A stretch of DNA of 64,000 nucleotides from Candidatus Butyricimonas faecavium (GCA_944321125.1 CALUKD010000008.1:1-64000); one strand, 5' to 3'; shown: positions 40,742-49,312, numbered from the stretch's first letter. The notes: generated by a model from the sequence alone, not told the origin. Numbers and translations: made by a program.

Positions 40742-40990
40742 TTATTGTTGATTACTTTTTTGCTTGTTTTTTCTCCTTCGTGAAGCCATGTCCTTGCCGT
40801 TCACTTTCTTTACTTTCGTGCCGTAAACCACGTGCAACTTGTCTCGTTGCATTAAAAGGAGATTCCTGTACGGTATCTTGTATACTATCTCGTCGTACGA
40901 AAATCCTAAATTCTCCCTGAACGATGCGATCTGCCCGATTAAAGTTTCATTCCCCGCTACCTCGGTTTCGCTGCCAGCCTGCTTACGTTC
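40742..40990 (-). CDS. Tail chaperone T part, probably made by -1 frameshift
   Basis: This frame is open through the end of the upstream chaperone gene and continues to 40742 (ENLGFSYDEIVYKIPYRNLL, then a Lys/Arg-rich tail). It has no convincing start of its own near the junction. It lies in the -1 frame relative to the G frame and ends 5 nt before the tape measure start. That is the position of the lambda-type GT extension. Exact slip site unknown. Confidence 0.55.
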   Translation of the reverse strand, partial: ERKQAGSETEVAGNETLIGQIASFRENLGFSYDEIVYKIPYRNLLLMQRDKLHVVYGTKVKKVNGKDMASRRRKNKQKSNQQ

Positions 40991-41337
40991 CTCGCCAAGC
41001 TGACAGCTTTCAGAAAAACCGCCATGTCGATCATGGATATAGCCTCTTCTAACCCGTTGATACATTCTTCGTAAGTACCTTTTCGCAACTCCTCGGCTAG
41101 AGATTCATCCCCCCGGATAAACCATGACAGGGCCTTAGAATACTTGTCAGATTCGCCTAAAGACAACAAAACGTCTCTCATCGTTTCAGCATCCCTAACT
41201 TCCGATAGGTAAGATATTGCTCCTGCCAACCTTTCTATCGTGGGAGGGTAGACTGTATACGCTTTTTTATTTACCATGATGGTCTTGAAATCACTTCCAA
41301 TGATGGAATTTGAAATAATCCTTGCACCTTTGTTCAT
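40957..41337 (-). CDS. Tail assembly chaperone (G-like)
   Basis: 126 aa from ATG 41337; an earlier GTG lies inside a terminator hairpin. Helical protein (IERLAGAISYLSEVRDAET) of the right size, between tail tube and tape measure genes. A minority of ribosomes probably shift to the -1 frame to make a longer G-T fusion. Overlap of the two frames is at least 30 nt. Confidence 0.65.
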   Translation of the reverse strand: MNKGARIISNSIIGSDFKTIMVNKKAYTVYPPTIERLAGAISYLSEVRDAETMRDVLLSLGESDKYSKALSWFIRGDESLAEELRKGTYEECINGLEEAISMIDMAVFLKAVSLARNVSRLAAKPR

Positions 41338-41346
41338 TTCATTTAT

Positions 41347-41377
41347 AAAAAAGGGTGAAGTAAGAATCTTCACCCCA
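41347..41377 (-). terminator. Intrinsic terminator directly upstream of the tail chaperone gene
   Basis: GGGTGAA/TTCACCC perfect 7-bp stem (41353-41375), followed on the minus strand by TTTTTT and about 12 nt later by the ATG at 41337. Confidence 0.7.
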
Positions 41378-41442
41378 AGTTAATTACTAGTATTACCTTT
41401 TGGTTTGCTTCCGTGATAGTTTTGTAAATACTATCTTTTTTA

Positions 41443-42018
41443 TTACTCCCCCTTAACCTCGCTCGCGTCGAACCAATATTCAGGAGAAACCACTTTGTTT
41501 AGCGGTTCTAGCATGGTGCCAACAACGGCAATCCCGATCGCTCCATCCGTGTTCGCTTCCCTGGCGGTCACGTTGGCGTACGGGAGTATGCAATATTGAT
41601 CATCTTCGGTCAAGGCGATCAAGCATTTTTTTATTTCTACCACGCCTCTCTCTCGTTTCCAACCCATATCGTTAGCTTGATTCGGGGTTGTCCCTTTTAT
41701 AGTAGAACCTCCCATTAGAGCCGCCTTGGTGGCGTAGTCATAACGACCGAGCGTGAAATTAAACGTCACGTCACCCATTGTCTTCGCCCCCATCCGGTAA
41801 GTTGCCCCGGTAAGCTGGTTTTTGTAAGCGTCTTGAGAAGGTTCTGCTTCCTCGATACTCCACGTATCTTGATGAACGTTCTCGATTTCAGTGGCAGTTC
41901 CCCCTTCTTTAACCATCGCGTATACTAACGCTCCTGTCAAATCTTGAGAAACAGCATCTGCATCGGCATACCATAATCTTTTAATGTCTACAGCCGAAAT
42001 TTGTGGATTTGTTGCCAT
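41443..42018 (-). CDS. Major tail tube protein
   Basis: 191 aa, beta-rich (MATNPQISAVDIKRLWYADA; MGDVTFNFTLGRYDYATKAA; AIGIAVVGTMLEPL). Size and position between tail completion and chaperone genes fit the tail tube subunit of siphoviruses. A terminator lies shortly after it, before the chaperone gene. Confidence 0.7.
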   Translation of the reverse strand: MATNPQISAVDIKRLWYADADAVSQDLTGALVYAMVKEGGTATEIENVHQDTWSIEEAEPSQDAYKNQLTGATYRMGAKTMGDVTFNFTLGRYDYATKAALMGGSTIKGTTPNQANDMGWKRERGVVEIKKCLIALTEDDQYCILPYANVTAREANTDGAIGIAVVGTMLEPLNKVVSPEYWFDASEVKGE

Positions 42019-42024
42019 AATATT

Positions 42025-42408
42025 TTAATTTACATTTAATACTTCAAATAATACTCTTACATTCACGAAATGACATTTTAAATCAGGATCCTCCTCTTGA
42101 CTTGTGGCACGAACCTCGTACCGGTAAGTACTTCCATCATATTTTGATACGGAACTGATATTGCATAACATCCTCTCTATTTCCGTGAGCCGTTTCGTGT
42201 TTGCCATCCCTTTGAAATCAGGCACGCACACGTTAATATTCACGAATGCCCGTGACCAGAAAATATCTTCTTCCAGCGTGCCGCAAAGAACTATCAATCT
42301 CTCCGAATCAACCTTCCCGTCCTTGATCGCGTCTTTCCTGTACTGCTTGAACCCGAACTTCTTCAAGTCCTTGTAAAGAATCTCTTCTATGTCTCCTGTA
42401 GTGATCAT
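42025..42408 (-). CDS. Tail terminator/completion protein
   Basis: 127 aa, starts MITTGDIEEILYKDLKKFGF; alpha/beta plan (AFVNINVCVPDF, then CHFVNVRVLFEVLNV) typical of tail terminator proteins. Overlaps the gene before by 4 nt. Confidence 0.55.
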   Translation of the reverse strand: MITTGDIEEILYKDLKKFGFKQYRKDAIKDGKVDSERLIVLCGTLEEDIFWSRAFVNINVCVPDFKGMANTKRLTEIERMLCNISSVSKYDGSTYRYEVRATSQEEDPDLKCHFVNVRVLFEVLNVN

Positions 42409-42887
42409 TTGTTAAACAATTCAATTACTTTTATTTCTGCACTATCCATTACATCAAAACCTCTTGCGTTCACGTAACTAGCGTAATCCATCCCCGCTAC
42501 TACCACGAGAGTATATCCTTTCTTGCGAGTGGAAACTATCTGCCTTGCATATATCAAACCCTGCTTGCTCCCCTCTGAACCATCCCCGCTTTTCCCTCTC
42601 GCAATGAAATTAACATCCTTCCCAGAAATAGTGGTAAACCTCACCCTTTGCATATTTGCCCCAAATCCGGCAACCTTGTTAAATCCCCCTTCTTTTATAA
42701 TCTTCCCGTCACGTGCTAGAACGTAACCGATAGAACTCCTTAAATTACCGGTGATGTTCTGGTATCTCCCGTTTTGTACTGCTGTTTGTACAGCTAGTTC
42801 CCCGGCATAAATCAATTTGTTAACAAGTTTATTCAACTCGTCATCGATTGATTTATACACGTCCGAGAAATCCCAAGTCACACCCAT
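42405..42887 (-). CDS. HK97 gp10-like neck/tail protein
   Basis: 160 aa. AVQTAVQNGRYQNITGNLRS near residue 33, then YTLVVVAGMDYASYVNARGF near 124, is the HK97-gp10-like signature. Acts at the head-tail joint. Overlaps the gene before by 10 nt. Confidence 0.7.
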   Translation of the reverse strand: MGVTWDFSDVYKSIDDELNKLVNKLIYAGELAVQTAVQNGRYQNITGNLRSSIGYVLARDGKIIKEGGFNKVAGFGANMQRVRFTTISGKDVNFIARGKSGDGSEGSKQGLIYARQIVSTRKKGYTLVVVAGMDYASYVNARGFDVMDSAEIKVIELFNK

Positions 42888-43198
42888 ATTTCCGAGTAAT
42901 TAAAGTAATTACATCTTGCTATCTTTATCACTTTCCCATCTCCTCTCTTGTTCCCATTGTGATCAATAACCTCGATCTCTTCTCCCGGTAACACATCTCG
43001 CCCCTCGTACACGATATGGTAGCTAAAATCAATCATGGAACCGTTAACGGAAACCTGTTTCATCTGCCCGTTATCATCACAACGACATGGTCCAATTTCT
43101 TCCCACTCGTTATTATCATTGATGACCGGGTTTCCCAAGTCATCAAATTCGGGTTCTTTATTAACCTTTACTTGCAATATGTGTGGTGCGAAATACAT
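42878..43198 (-). CDS. Head-closure-like protein (106 aa)
   Basis: Start ATG 43198; a TTG three codons earlier is less likely. Beta-barrel-like pattern (FSYHIVYEGRDVLPGEEIEV, KRGDGKVIKIARC) of SPP1 gp16/head-closure proteins. Follows the connector gene. Confidence 0.55.
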   Translation of the reverse strand: MYFAPHILQVKVNKEPEFDDLGNPVINDNNEWEEIGPCRCDDNGQMKQVSVNGSMIDFSYHIVYEGRDVLPGEEIEVIDHNGNKRGDGKVIKIARCNYFNYSEIWV

Positions 43199-43200
43199 AA

Positions 43201-43524
43201 TTACCAAAGATCTGATGCGTCACTAATTGATGAAATTACGTTAAGCTCGTCCTCTATCTCGTATTTGTTACACAGGTAGGCGTAGTACTCTTTTAACGCA
43301 TCCATGTCCCATGATATAGAAAACCCGCTTTCGTTGATAGACTTCGGGCGAGCAAGAAGAGACGGTATGAATTTGGCGATAGTGATTGAAACGCTCTCGA
43401 TATTGTCCGCCGTCACTTCATCTTCACCGTTTAACCCGTTACTTACTACAATATCAAGAAGATCAGCCTCCGATAGATTACCGAAGGTCTGAAACTTCTG
43501 TTTTATGTAGTCATTTATCGTCAT
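43201..43524 (-). CDS. Head-tail connector (gp6-like, 107 aa)
   Basis: All-helical small protein directly after the capsid gene (4-nt overlap): MTINDYIKQKFQTFGNLSEA, then MDALKEYYAYLCNKYEI. Fits the adaptor that binds the portal. Confidence 0.55.
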   Translation of the reverse strand: MTINDYIKQKFQTFGNLSEADLLDIVVSNGLNGEDEVTADNIESVSITIAKFIPSLLARPKSINESGFSISWDMDALKEYYAYLCNKYEIEDELNVISSISDASDLW

Positions 43525-44627
43525 TTCTCAACTGTCAACGAGTAAATTCCGTTAATCTCGGTGATGATCGGCAACGACAAAGATTGCGCTTTCGTGAACT
43601 CAACACCGTTCGAGTTGTCAGTTTCTCCCTTACCCCATTGTGAGATACGAATTCTACCGTAGTTAGAGTAAGTAACTCCCGGTTCTTGTCGTAACTCGTT
43701 ATCAGCGTAAGCATTCTTGATAACCCCAAGTTTCCCGGCGGGAACAAACACGATATTCTTGTCATTCCACGGGTTATACTCGGTCAATTTGCCGTTATCT
43801 TGGATTCGTGTAGTACGCCTGATAACCTCGAACACGGGGAAACCATTTTGACGCATGAACTCGTTAAGATTAGACAGCAATAGGGGAGTAGAAGACTTGT
43901 CTTGCCCGAATACTACAAGTTTCATCTTGCTGTTGCGCAGGATATACGATAACCGGGATTGCGATAAGAGTATCTTATCGAAGGTTACTTTATCTTGAGC
44001 GGCATCAAGAATAGCTTGAATGTCCTCGAAACAATCTACCGTGTTTTTATTTGCGGTAGTCCAATCCTTGGTCACTGATGCGATATTTCCAGAAGGCATC
44101 TTGTGATCAATAACTCCTCGAACACCACCTTCGGGGTTGTTGGTGGAATCAAAGGTAAACACACCCTTGTTTGACATCGCTCCCAAGAAGATAATGTCTA
44201 GCTTGGATTGAACTGAATTAACCACCTTACCCACGTTATTCCACATCAAATTAATTAACTGCTGCGTCTTTTGCGAGTCAGTCAACATCCGGGAATCGAG
44301 GATTTGTAATACCTTCCGGTATTCCTCGATAGGCATTGAGTAGCTCATTTGGTGAGTAAGAACTTTTTGTTTCAACGTTTCTAATCCTTCTGTACCCATG
44401 ATAGGCTCTTTACCTTTCGAGTCGAGAGTGGCGGCAGCAACGCTTAGGTTGTATTGCCCGATTAGTTCCTCGAAATTTAACCCGATAGTTGGAACATCCC
44501 AATCCAAATATCTCTCGTAGATATTTTGGTCAAACAATCTTTTTCGCAACTCGGAGGCTGCGTCAATGCGAATTTGAACTTGTTTCGTTAATTCGCCAAA
44601 AATAGAACTATAAAATAATTCAGCCAT
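43521..44627 (-). CDS. Major capsid protein
   Basis: 368 aa, starts MAELFYSSIFGELTKQVQIR. Alpha/beta body with KILLSQSRLSYILRNSKMKL, NKNVVF-type strand NDKNIVFVPAGKLGVI, and PVFEVIRRTTRIQ. HK97-fold subunit inferred from size, position and this pattern. No N-terminal protease-cleaved delta domain is evident, in line with the separate scaffold gene upstream. Confidence 0.7.
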   Translation of the reverse strand: MAELFYSSIFGELTKQVQIRIDAASELRKRLFDQNIYERYLDWDVPTIGLNFEELIGQYNLSVAAATLDSKGKEPIMGTEGLETLKQKVLTHQMSYSMPIEEYRKVLQILDSRMLTDSQKTQQLINLMWNNVGKVVNSVQSKLDIIFLGAMSNKGVFTFDSTNNPEGGVRGVIDHKMPSGNIASVTKDWTTANKNTVDCFEDIQAILDAAQDKVTFDKILLSQSRLSYILRNSKMKLVVFGQDKSSTPLLLSNLNEFMRQNGFPVFEVIRRTTRIQDNGKLTEYNPWNDKNIVFVPAGKLGVIKNAYADNELRQEPGVTYSNYGRIRISQWGKGETDNSNGVEFTKAQSLSLPIITEINGIYSLTVEK

Positions 44628-44639
44628 GATTCACCTCCT

Positions 44640-45191
44640 TTACTGTCTAATGTACCCGATTGTCGGGCAGTTTTTCAATTTCCATCCTTGGAGCCAATCA
44701 TTGGGAACTGGATAGGCCACGTCCTTCAAGATAATCACGTCATATCCCGCTGAAACGGTTTGAAATGACATTTTTTTCGTATACTCGAAAGTTGTTTCAA
44801 CCACCGCATCCGGCAAGTCTGTTCCGACAGCCAAAATGGCCCCTTCAACTGCTGCCTCGTTTTCTGCTGATAACGTCAATTCGTCATAATCAGCATTCGT
44901 GCTATTGATGCTTGACACTGTTTGCTCTCCGATAGCTTCACCTTTTACCACGAAACTACCTTTAGCAATTCTTGGTTTCGTGGTGGTACCTCCGGCAATG
45001 ACTTTAATGGCTTTGCATAACTTGCATTCCATTCTGTCAAAGTCCAGTTTTATCGGAGTACCTTTCTTTACCTTCGTTCCTTCTGGTAATTCGTTTGTCA
45101 GCTTAAAATCTCCCGGTAAAACTTTACACTCCCCTCGCCAGAACACGGGGAAATCACCTTTGATTTGTCCTTTTTCAAATTCTATAGCCAT
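44640..45191 (-). CDS. Head decoration/stabilising protein-like
   Basis: 183 aa, beta-rich: starts MAIEFEKGQIKGDFPVFWRG; KVKKGTPIKLDFDRMECKLC; then GSFVVKGEAIGEQTV. Resembles head fibre or decoration proteins between scaffold and capsid genes. Confidence 0.55.
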   Translation of the reverse strand: MAIEFEKGQIKGDFPVFWRGECKVLPGDFKLTNELPEGTKVKKGTPIKLDFDRMECKLCKAIKVIAGGTTTKPRIAKGSFVVKGEAIGEQTVSSINSTNADYDELTLSAENEAAVEGAILAVGTDLPDAVVETTFEYTKKMSFQTVSAGYDVIILKDVAYPVPNDWLQGWKLKNCPTIGYIRQ

Positions 45192-45201
45192 AACTTAAAA
45201 T

Positions 45202-45807
45202 TTAGTTTGCATCCGGCAATGATTCGGCCCACTGCTTGGCAAGTTCTTTGCCCTGTGCCTCGGGAGTGGATAGAGGGAATGCCGTTTCTTTTCTCTCTAA
45301 TTGATTTGTCACGATATTCTGCTTGATCCCGGACAAGTAAGAATTGATCGCAGTCTCATCCATGTCATCCGTGATAGCGAACCCTTCTTTTTGTCTCCAT
45401 TCAGGAATACCGAGTTCTTTAGCCTTGTTCGAGATTAGTGTTGCCCTTGATGCTTGTTGTTCTTTAGTCTCGTAGGCGTTTAGTTTTTGCTGTAACGGGG
45501 CTAATTTCTCTTCAATTGCCTCACTAATCAACTTTTGAATTTCGGTTGCGTTTTTATCCTGCTCGCCCCCTTTGGCAGTGTCGTCTTTCTTCTCTCTAGC
45601 TTTATTGACAGCGTCGGTTACCCGTTTATCTATACCGCTTTGAAGAGAAGAAAGGAACGTTTTTTGTGAAGACACTACAACGTTCAAGTTTTCATCAGTT
45701 ACAAAACCAGTTGCCGCAAGCGACTCGGCGTGTCCCTGTAAAATTTCGTCGGCTAACCCAAGATTTGAATATTCCCGTTTTAGTGATTCGAATATTTTTT
45801 CTTTCAT
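45202..45807 (-). CDS. Scaffolding protein
   Basis: 201 aa, highly charged and helical, with a coiled coil near residues 65-120 (VTDAVNKAREKKDDTAKGGE; ISEAIEEKLAPLQQKLNAYE). This composition just upstream of capsid genes is typical of scaffolds. Its ATG follows the T-rich tail of an intrinsic terminator by about 13 nt. Confidence 0.65.
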   Translation of the reverse strand: MKEKIFESLKREYSNLGLADEILQGHAESLAATGFVTDENLNVVVSSQKTFLSSLQSGIDKRVTDAVNKAREKKDDTAKGGEQDKNATEIQKLISEAIEEKLAPLQQKLNAYETKEQQASRATLISNKAKELGIPEWRQKEGFAITDDMDETAINSYLSGIKQNIVTNQLERKETAFPLSTPEAQGKELAKQWAESLPDAN

Positions 45808-45826
45808 GTTTGAATAAATAAAAAGA

Positions 45827-45861
45827 GGGATAACCCGGATTGTTCCGTTTTATCCCTCTCA
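45827..45861 (-). terminator. Intrinsic terminator directly upstream of the scaffold gene
   Basis: GAGGGATAA/TTATCCCTC, 9 perfect pairs, followed on the minus strand by TTTTTATTTATTC. Confidence 0.75.
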
Positions 45862-45879
45862 TGGATTTCACAATATAAT

Positions 45880-46026
45880 TTACTTCTTTATGCTAATATC
45901 GTTATGACATTTCCAGCATTTGCATTTAACTTCTTGACCGGACGCAAGCTTGGGCCTTACCTCCATTAAGAAAGCCCCGCATTTAGGACACTTAAGCCTG
46001 TCTTTATCTTCTCTTTCGTCGATCAT
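45880..46026 (-). CDS. Com-like zinc-ribbon protein (48 aa)
   Basis: ATG 46026, TAA 45882-45880. Four cysteines as KCPKCGAFL and KCKCWKCHND form a small zinc ribbon like phage Mu Com, which activates translation of another phage gene. It is the only gene between a late promoter and a terminator in front of the scaffold gene, an apt place for a post-transcriptional regulator. Confidence 0.6.
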   Translation of the reverse strand: MIDEREDKDRLKCPKCGAFLMEVRPKLASGQEVKCKCWKCHNDISIKK

Positions 46027-46030
46027 AATG

Positions 46031-46071
46031 CAAATATATAAAATAATCCTCAAATTATATCATATTGATAT
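46031..46071 (-). promoter_or_regulatory. Late promoter with palindrome (Com-like/head genes)
   Basis: Minus-strand -7 box TATATTTG (46038-46031) and palindrome ATATCA-TAT-TGATAT (46057-46071). Transcription would start about 10 nt upstream of the Com-like ATG. Confidence 0.65.
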
Positions 46072-46079
46072 ATTTAAAA

Positions 46080-47486
46080 TTATAAACTCTGGTTTTCAGT
46101 ATTTCCCTCCTGATTTTTATTTAAATTGTTGTTCAATATTCGTTGGATCTCTGCCCGTGAATCATCAACAAGCGCAAGTAATTGAACTGCCGTTTCAAGA
46201 GATATAATCCCATCTTTGTATAATTTCCCAATAGACTCCCATATCCTTTCTTTATCCTCGTTGAATGGTTCTGCAAACTCGTGCTTTATATCTAGTTTTA
46301 AAAGTTGTTCTCTTAGCGCTATATGTGTCACGTTTGCCATTATAGCAATGATTAAATTCTTTTCTCGATCAACGGCAATGTCATAGATTTCTTTCCGGTT
46401 ATCTCTTTTTATGTAACCTAGAATCATCGCCCTTTTTAGTGCTTCTCCGGACAAGGTCCCAAGTCCTTTCATGTTTTCAAACGAGAAGTCCGGGGTAAAT
46501 GAATCAAACAGGATAGAAGTGTTTAAATCTCTCTTCTCGCTATCTTTCATTTCAGAATAAGCAGGGGGAGCCACGTATTCGAACACGCTATCTTTTCCTT
46601 GACATTGTATAACCTCCCCAACAGTATCCGGGTCTGCTAAAGATTTAATCACATCGGCTGAAATCTTAGCCTTGGGATCGGCAAAATAATTGTTCGTGTC
46701 GGCTGTTTTAGAATCTACCATTTCTTCCCTATTGATTCTAGGCTCTACACCCTCACAAGCTTTCTCTTGTTGATAATAAATGATATTTATCTTTCCTGAC
46801 GGGTTAGGCATCACATCGACATCCCAACCTATCTTTTGTTTTTTACACCTGTAAATGTAACTTGGAGTTTGGATGTCAAAATGCTCTATTACATTATCCC
46901 CCTCTTTGATAAAATAACCATACCCAAAAGCGACCATGTTTTCATATTGATCGAACAACGGGCGAAGCGTGTATCCTTTAGAATGAGATAACACGATTAC
47001 TTTCACGGCTGGCTTCCCGTTGGAGTCCTTGTATATATGATACAGTTTGGCACTTTCTGTTTCCGCTCCGGCGAGACGCTTGGCTTGGCGCATGGTAGTA
47101 TCGAAACGTGTGTCTTGAAGAAATTTCGTGTAGGCCTCGAACGCCTCGTCGCTACCCGACGTGTCCATGTTTTTCCACTTGATAGAGTTACCGAGCAAAA
47201 AGAATAATTCAACCTCGTTAATGTATACTTGTCTACGACGAGGTAATTTTTCTACCCTGTACGGTTCTTTCCCTTTTCTTGGCTTGTCTCTTCTTTTCAT
47301 CACGTCATGCATGGAAGGACAGTACTCTTTTATCGCTTTCTCGACATCTATATCCCTGTTTTGAAACAAAGTTATCGCTTTATCTACATCCTTGTCTTTA
47401 AGTAGTTGTTCAAGATCTCTAGCTATCCCTAGAAAGTTTTTCCCGGTATTTAGCGCAACATTGATCGTGTTTTTTATTATCCCCAT
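46080..47486 (-). CDS. Portal protein (SPP1-like)
   Basis: 468 aa. Portal pattern: NSIKWKNMDTSGSDEAFEAY, then RLAGAETESAKLYHIYKD, LTDPDT-like SLADPDTVGEVIQCQG, and LSGEALKRAMILGYIKRDNR before a C-terminal helix. The dodecameric ring through which DNA is packaged. Directly downstream of the large terminase gene (10-nt gap). Confidence 0.8.
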   Translation of the reverse strand: MGIIKNTINVALNTGKNFLGIARDLEQLLKDKDVDKAITLFQNRDIDVEKAIKEYCPSMHDVMKRRDKPRKGKEPYRVEKLPRRRQVYINEVELFFLLGNSIKWKNMDTSGSDEAFEAYTKFLQDTRFDTTMRQAKRLAGAETESAKLYHIYKDSNGKPAVKVIVLSHSKGYTLRPLFDQYENMVAFGYGYFIKEGDNVIEHFDIQTPSYIYRCKKQKIGWDVDVMPNPSGKINIIYYQQEKACEGVEPRINREEMVDSKTADTNNYFADPKAKISADVIKSLADPDTVGEVIQCQGKDSVFEYVAPPAYSEMKDSEKRDLNTSILFDSFTPDFSFENMKGLGTLSGEALKRAMILGYIKRDNRKEIYDIAVDREKNLIIAIMANVTHIALREQLLKLDIKHEFAEPFNEDKERIWESIGKLYKDGIISLETAVQLLALVDDSRAEIQRILNNNLNKNQEGNTENQSL

Positions 47487-47496
47487 ATCATGTCAA

Positions 47497-48675
47497 TTAA
47501 AATATACCTAAATCTTCTTTACTATATTGTTTTGTCACGATAACACGCCCTAGTATCTTGCCTAATATGTAATATCTAACGGCATCTATCCCGTGATTGT
47601 AAGCATCTATTGGCTTGTTTAGCCATTTCCCGTCCTTGTCTTGTAGATACGTGTAATTTTTAAACTCTTTTATGAGGTTTACTGACTTCCTTGTTACCTT
47701 TATCTTGTATTCCAGCATTTTCGTTATCCCTGCCATGATCGATCCTTGAAACTTGTCAACAGGATAAATGTTTATCCCGGCATTGGCAATTTCTTGTATT
47801 AACCTCGGGTCTGCACTCTCGGACATTATATCTAAATCGTGTCGTTTTAACTCGTTAATAATGTCCCTAGACAACATTTGCGTTCGGTAAAACAATTCAT
47901 CTAAATACAAACAATCGTCTATTATTCCGCATTTTATCGCTGCTGTAGGATCATTGGTAAAACCAAAGTCAATGCCGGTAGCCTGATTCTTTGCCCAAGA
48001 CGGGAATTCGTCTATTATTTCAATTTCCTTGAATATTAACCCTTCCACGATTGCCTGTATCCCTAGCCCGTATATTTGCCACAAAGATTTATTTTTTTCT
48101 TGTAAACTTTCTATTTCGTCAACTATTGTCTGCTCCAAGAAAGGATTGTCTTTATAAGTAGTAACAAAATGGAATGTTCGGGGATCTTTATTTAAAGTAC
48201 ACAACCAATGATCGTCGGAGAATGAAGGGTTGTAGTCTAATATGGCAAAACGAGTGGTTCGCATTTTAAGCTGTTGCCATTCTATAAATAGTAATTCATT
48301 TGCCTCGTTGCAAAACAAGATGTCCCTTTTTCGACCTCTTATTTTCTGTTCGTCATCCGTCGAGAAGAAATCGACCCAAGAGCCGTTTGAAAACGTGTAA
48401 ATGAAATCTGTTTTATTTAAGCTCTTGTCATCAAATATCCCCATTTTGAAGAGGATCTCCTTGAAATCGACAAACACAGTAGCTTTTAGTGCTGGGAGTG
48501 TTTTACGGACAATTGACAGCCGTGTTCCGGGGTGCTGTATTAAATAAATGATAAGCCAAATTAGGGTATTATAAGTTTTGGAAGACCGAGACGATCCCTG
48601 TTCGGATATTATAGTATATCCTTTTTTGATAGCGTTATCAATTTTGGAAAATATTTTAGTCGTTTGAATCTTCAT
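47497..48675 (-). CDS. terL: Terminase large subunit
   Basis: 392 aa from ATG 48675 (MKIQTTKIFSKIDNAIKKGY), chosen to limit overlap with the small-subunit gene. ATPase: IISEQGSSRSSKT as P-loop variant near residues 22-34 and DILFCNEANELL as Walker B near 118-129. Nuclease: GIDFGFTNDPTAAI near 228-241, DLDIMSESADPRLI, and a C-terminal HGIDAVRYYI. Packaging motor that cuts and translocates phage DNA. Confidence 0.85.
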   Translation of the reverse strand: MKIQTTKIFSKIDNAIKKGYTIISEQGSSRSSKTYNTLIWLIIYLIQHPGTRLSIVRKTLPALKATVFVDFKEILFKMGIFDDKSLNKTDFIYTFSNGSWVDFFSTDDEQKIRGRKRDILFCNEANELLFIEWQQLKMRTTRFAILDYNPSFSDDHWLCTLNKDPRTFHFVTTYKDNPFLEQTIVDEIESLQEKNKSLWQIYGLGIQAIVEGLIFKEIEIIDEFPSWAKNQATGIDFGFTNDPTAAIKCGIIDDCLYLDELFYRTQMLSRDIINELKRHDLDIMSESADPRLIQEIANAGINIYPVDKFQGSIMAGITKMLEYKIKVTRKSVNLIKEFKNYTYLQDKDGKWLNKPIDAYNHGIDAVRYYILGKILGRVIVTKQYSKEDLGIF

Positions 48676-49195
48676 GACAAACATCTTCTCTTTTGTCGAT
48701 AATTTCCACTTCAATCCTAGGGACTAAATCTTTCCCGTCTTTGCCGGTTATTTCCTGTTTCACTGGAGCGTCATAGCCAAGCATTTTACAAATGCGTTCT
48801 ATCGTCCATGCTTTCCCGTGTAGTTTTAATTCAATACCCGCTCTACCTTCTTTTACGCTTTCTATTGCCTTAATTTGTTCTTCTGTTAGTTCGTCAAAAT
48901 CTTTAAATTTAAGTACCCCGTTTTTTAATTCAACGTAATCAGAAATCTTCGCGTTAACGATGCATTTAAGCTCGTTCAATATTCGCTCTTTGCTTAAATC
49001 AGACTTCTTCTTTAACTCTTCCTGTAATTCTTTTACCCTTGACCTAACCTTGACCTCTGATAATAATGTTGAGGCTTTTTCCCATATAGATTTTTCTGTC
49101 ATCTTTTTACAACAAAAAGCCCTCCGGTACGCCTCGGAAGCGTTACCAGTTTCAATATAGTAATTACAAAAAGCTTCTTGTTTTACCGTGAGCAT
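48656..49195 (-). CDS. terS: Terminase small subunit
   Basis: 179 aa from ATG 49195. MLTVKQEAFCNYYIETGNAS, then EAYRRAFC, is the Terminase_2 DNA-binding helix-turn-helix. A central coiled coil (VKELQEELKKKSDLSKERIL) mediates oligomerisation. Overlaps terL by 20 nt. First gene of the late region. Confidence 0.8.
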   Translation of the reverse strand: MLTVKQEAFCNYYIETGNASEAYRRAFCCKKMTEKSIWEKASTLLSEVKVRSRVKELQEELKKKSDLSKERILNELKCIVNAKISDYVELKNGVLKFKDFDELTEEQIKAIESVKEGRAGIELKLHGKAWTIERICKMLGYDAPVKQEITGKDGKDLVPRIEVEIIDKREDVCHEDSND

Positions 49196-49219
49196 ATCTA
49201 AGTAAATTATTATCAATAC

Positions 49220-49258
49220 AAAGATAATAATTTAATACAAATATATCAATATGATATA
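49220..49258 (-). promoter_or_regulatory. Late promoter with palindrome (packaging genes)
   Basis: Minus-strand -7 box TATCTTTG (49227-49220) and palindrome ATATCA-ATA-TGATAT (49244-49258). Third copy of the layout. A second TATATTTG (49246-49239) overlaps the palindrome edge. Confidence 0.65.
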
Positions 49259-49312
49259 TTATTTATTGTATTAAACAAGCCTTGCCGAATCAGGCATATA
49301 TTTAAGTATAAT

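Noticed and set aside
40957-41020. Canonical slippery heptamer
   Set aside because: No X-XXY-YYZ match found in the chaperone frame; only weak candidates.
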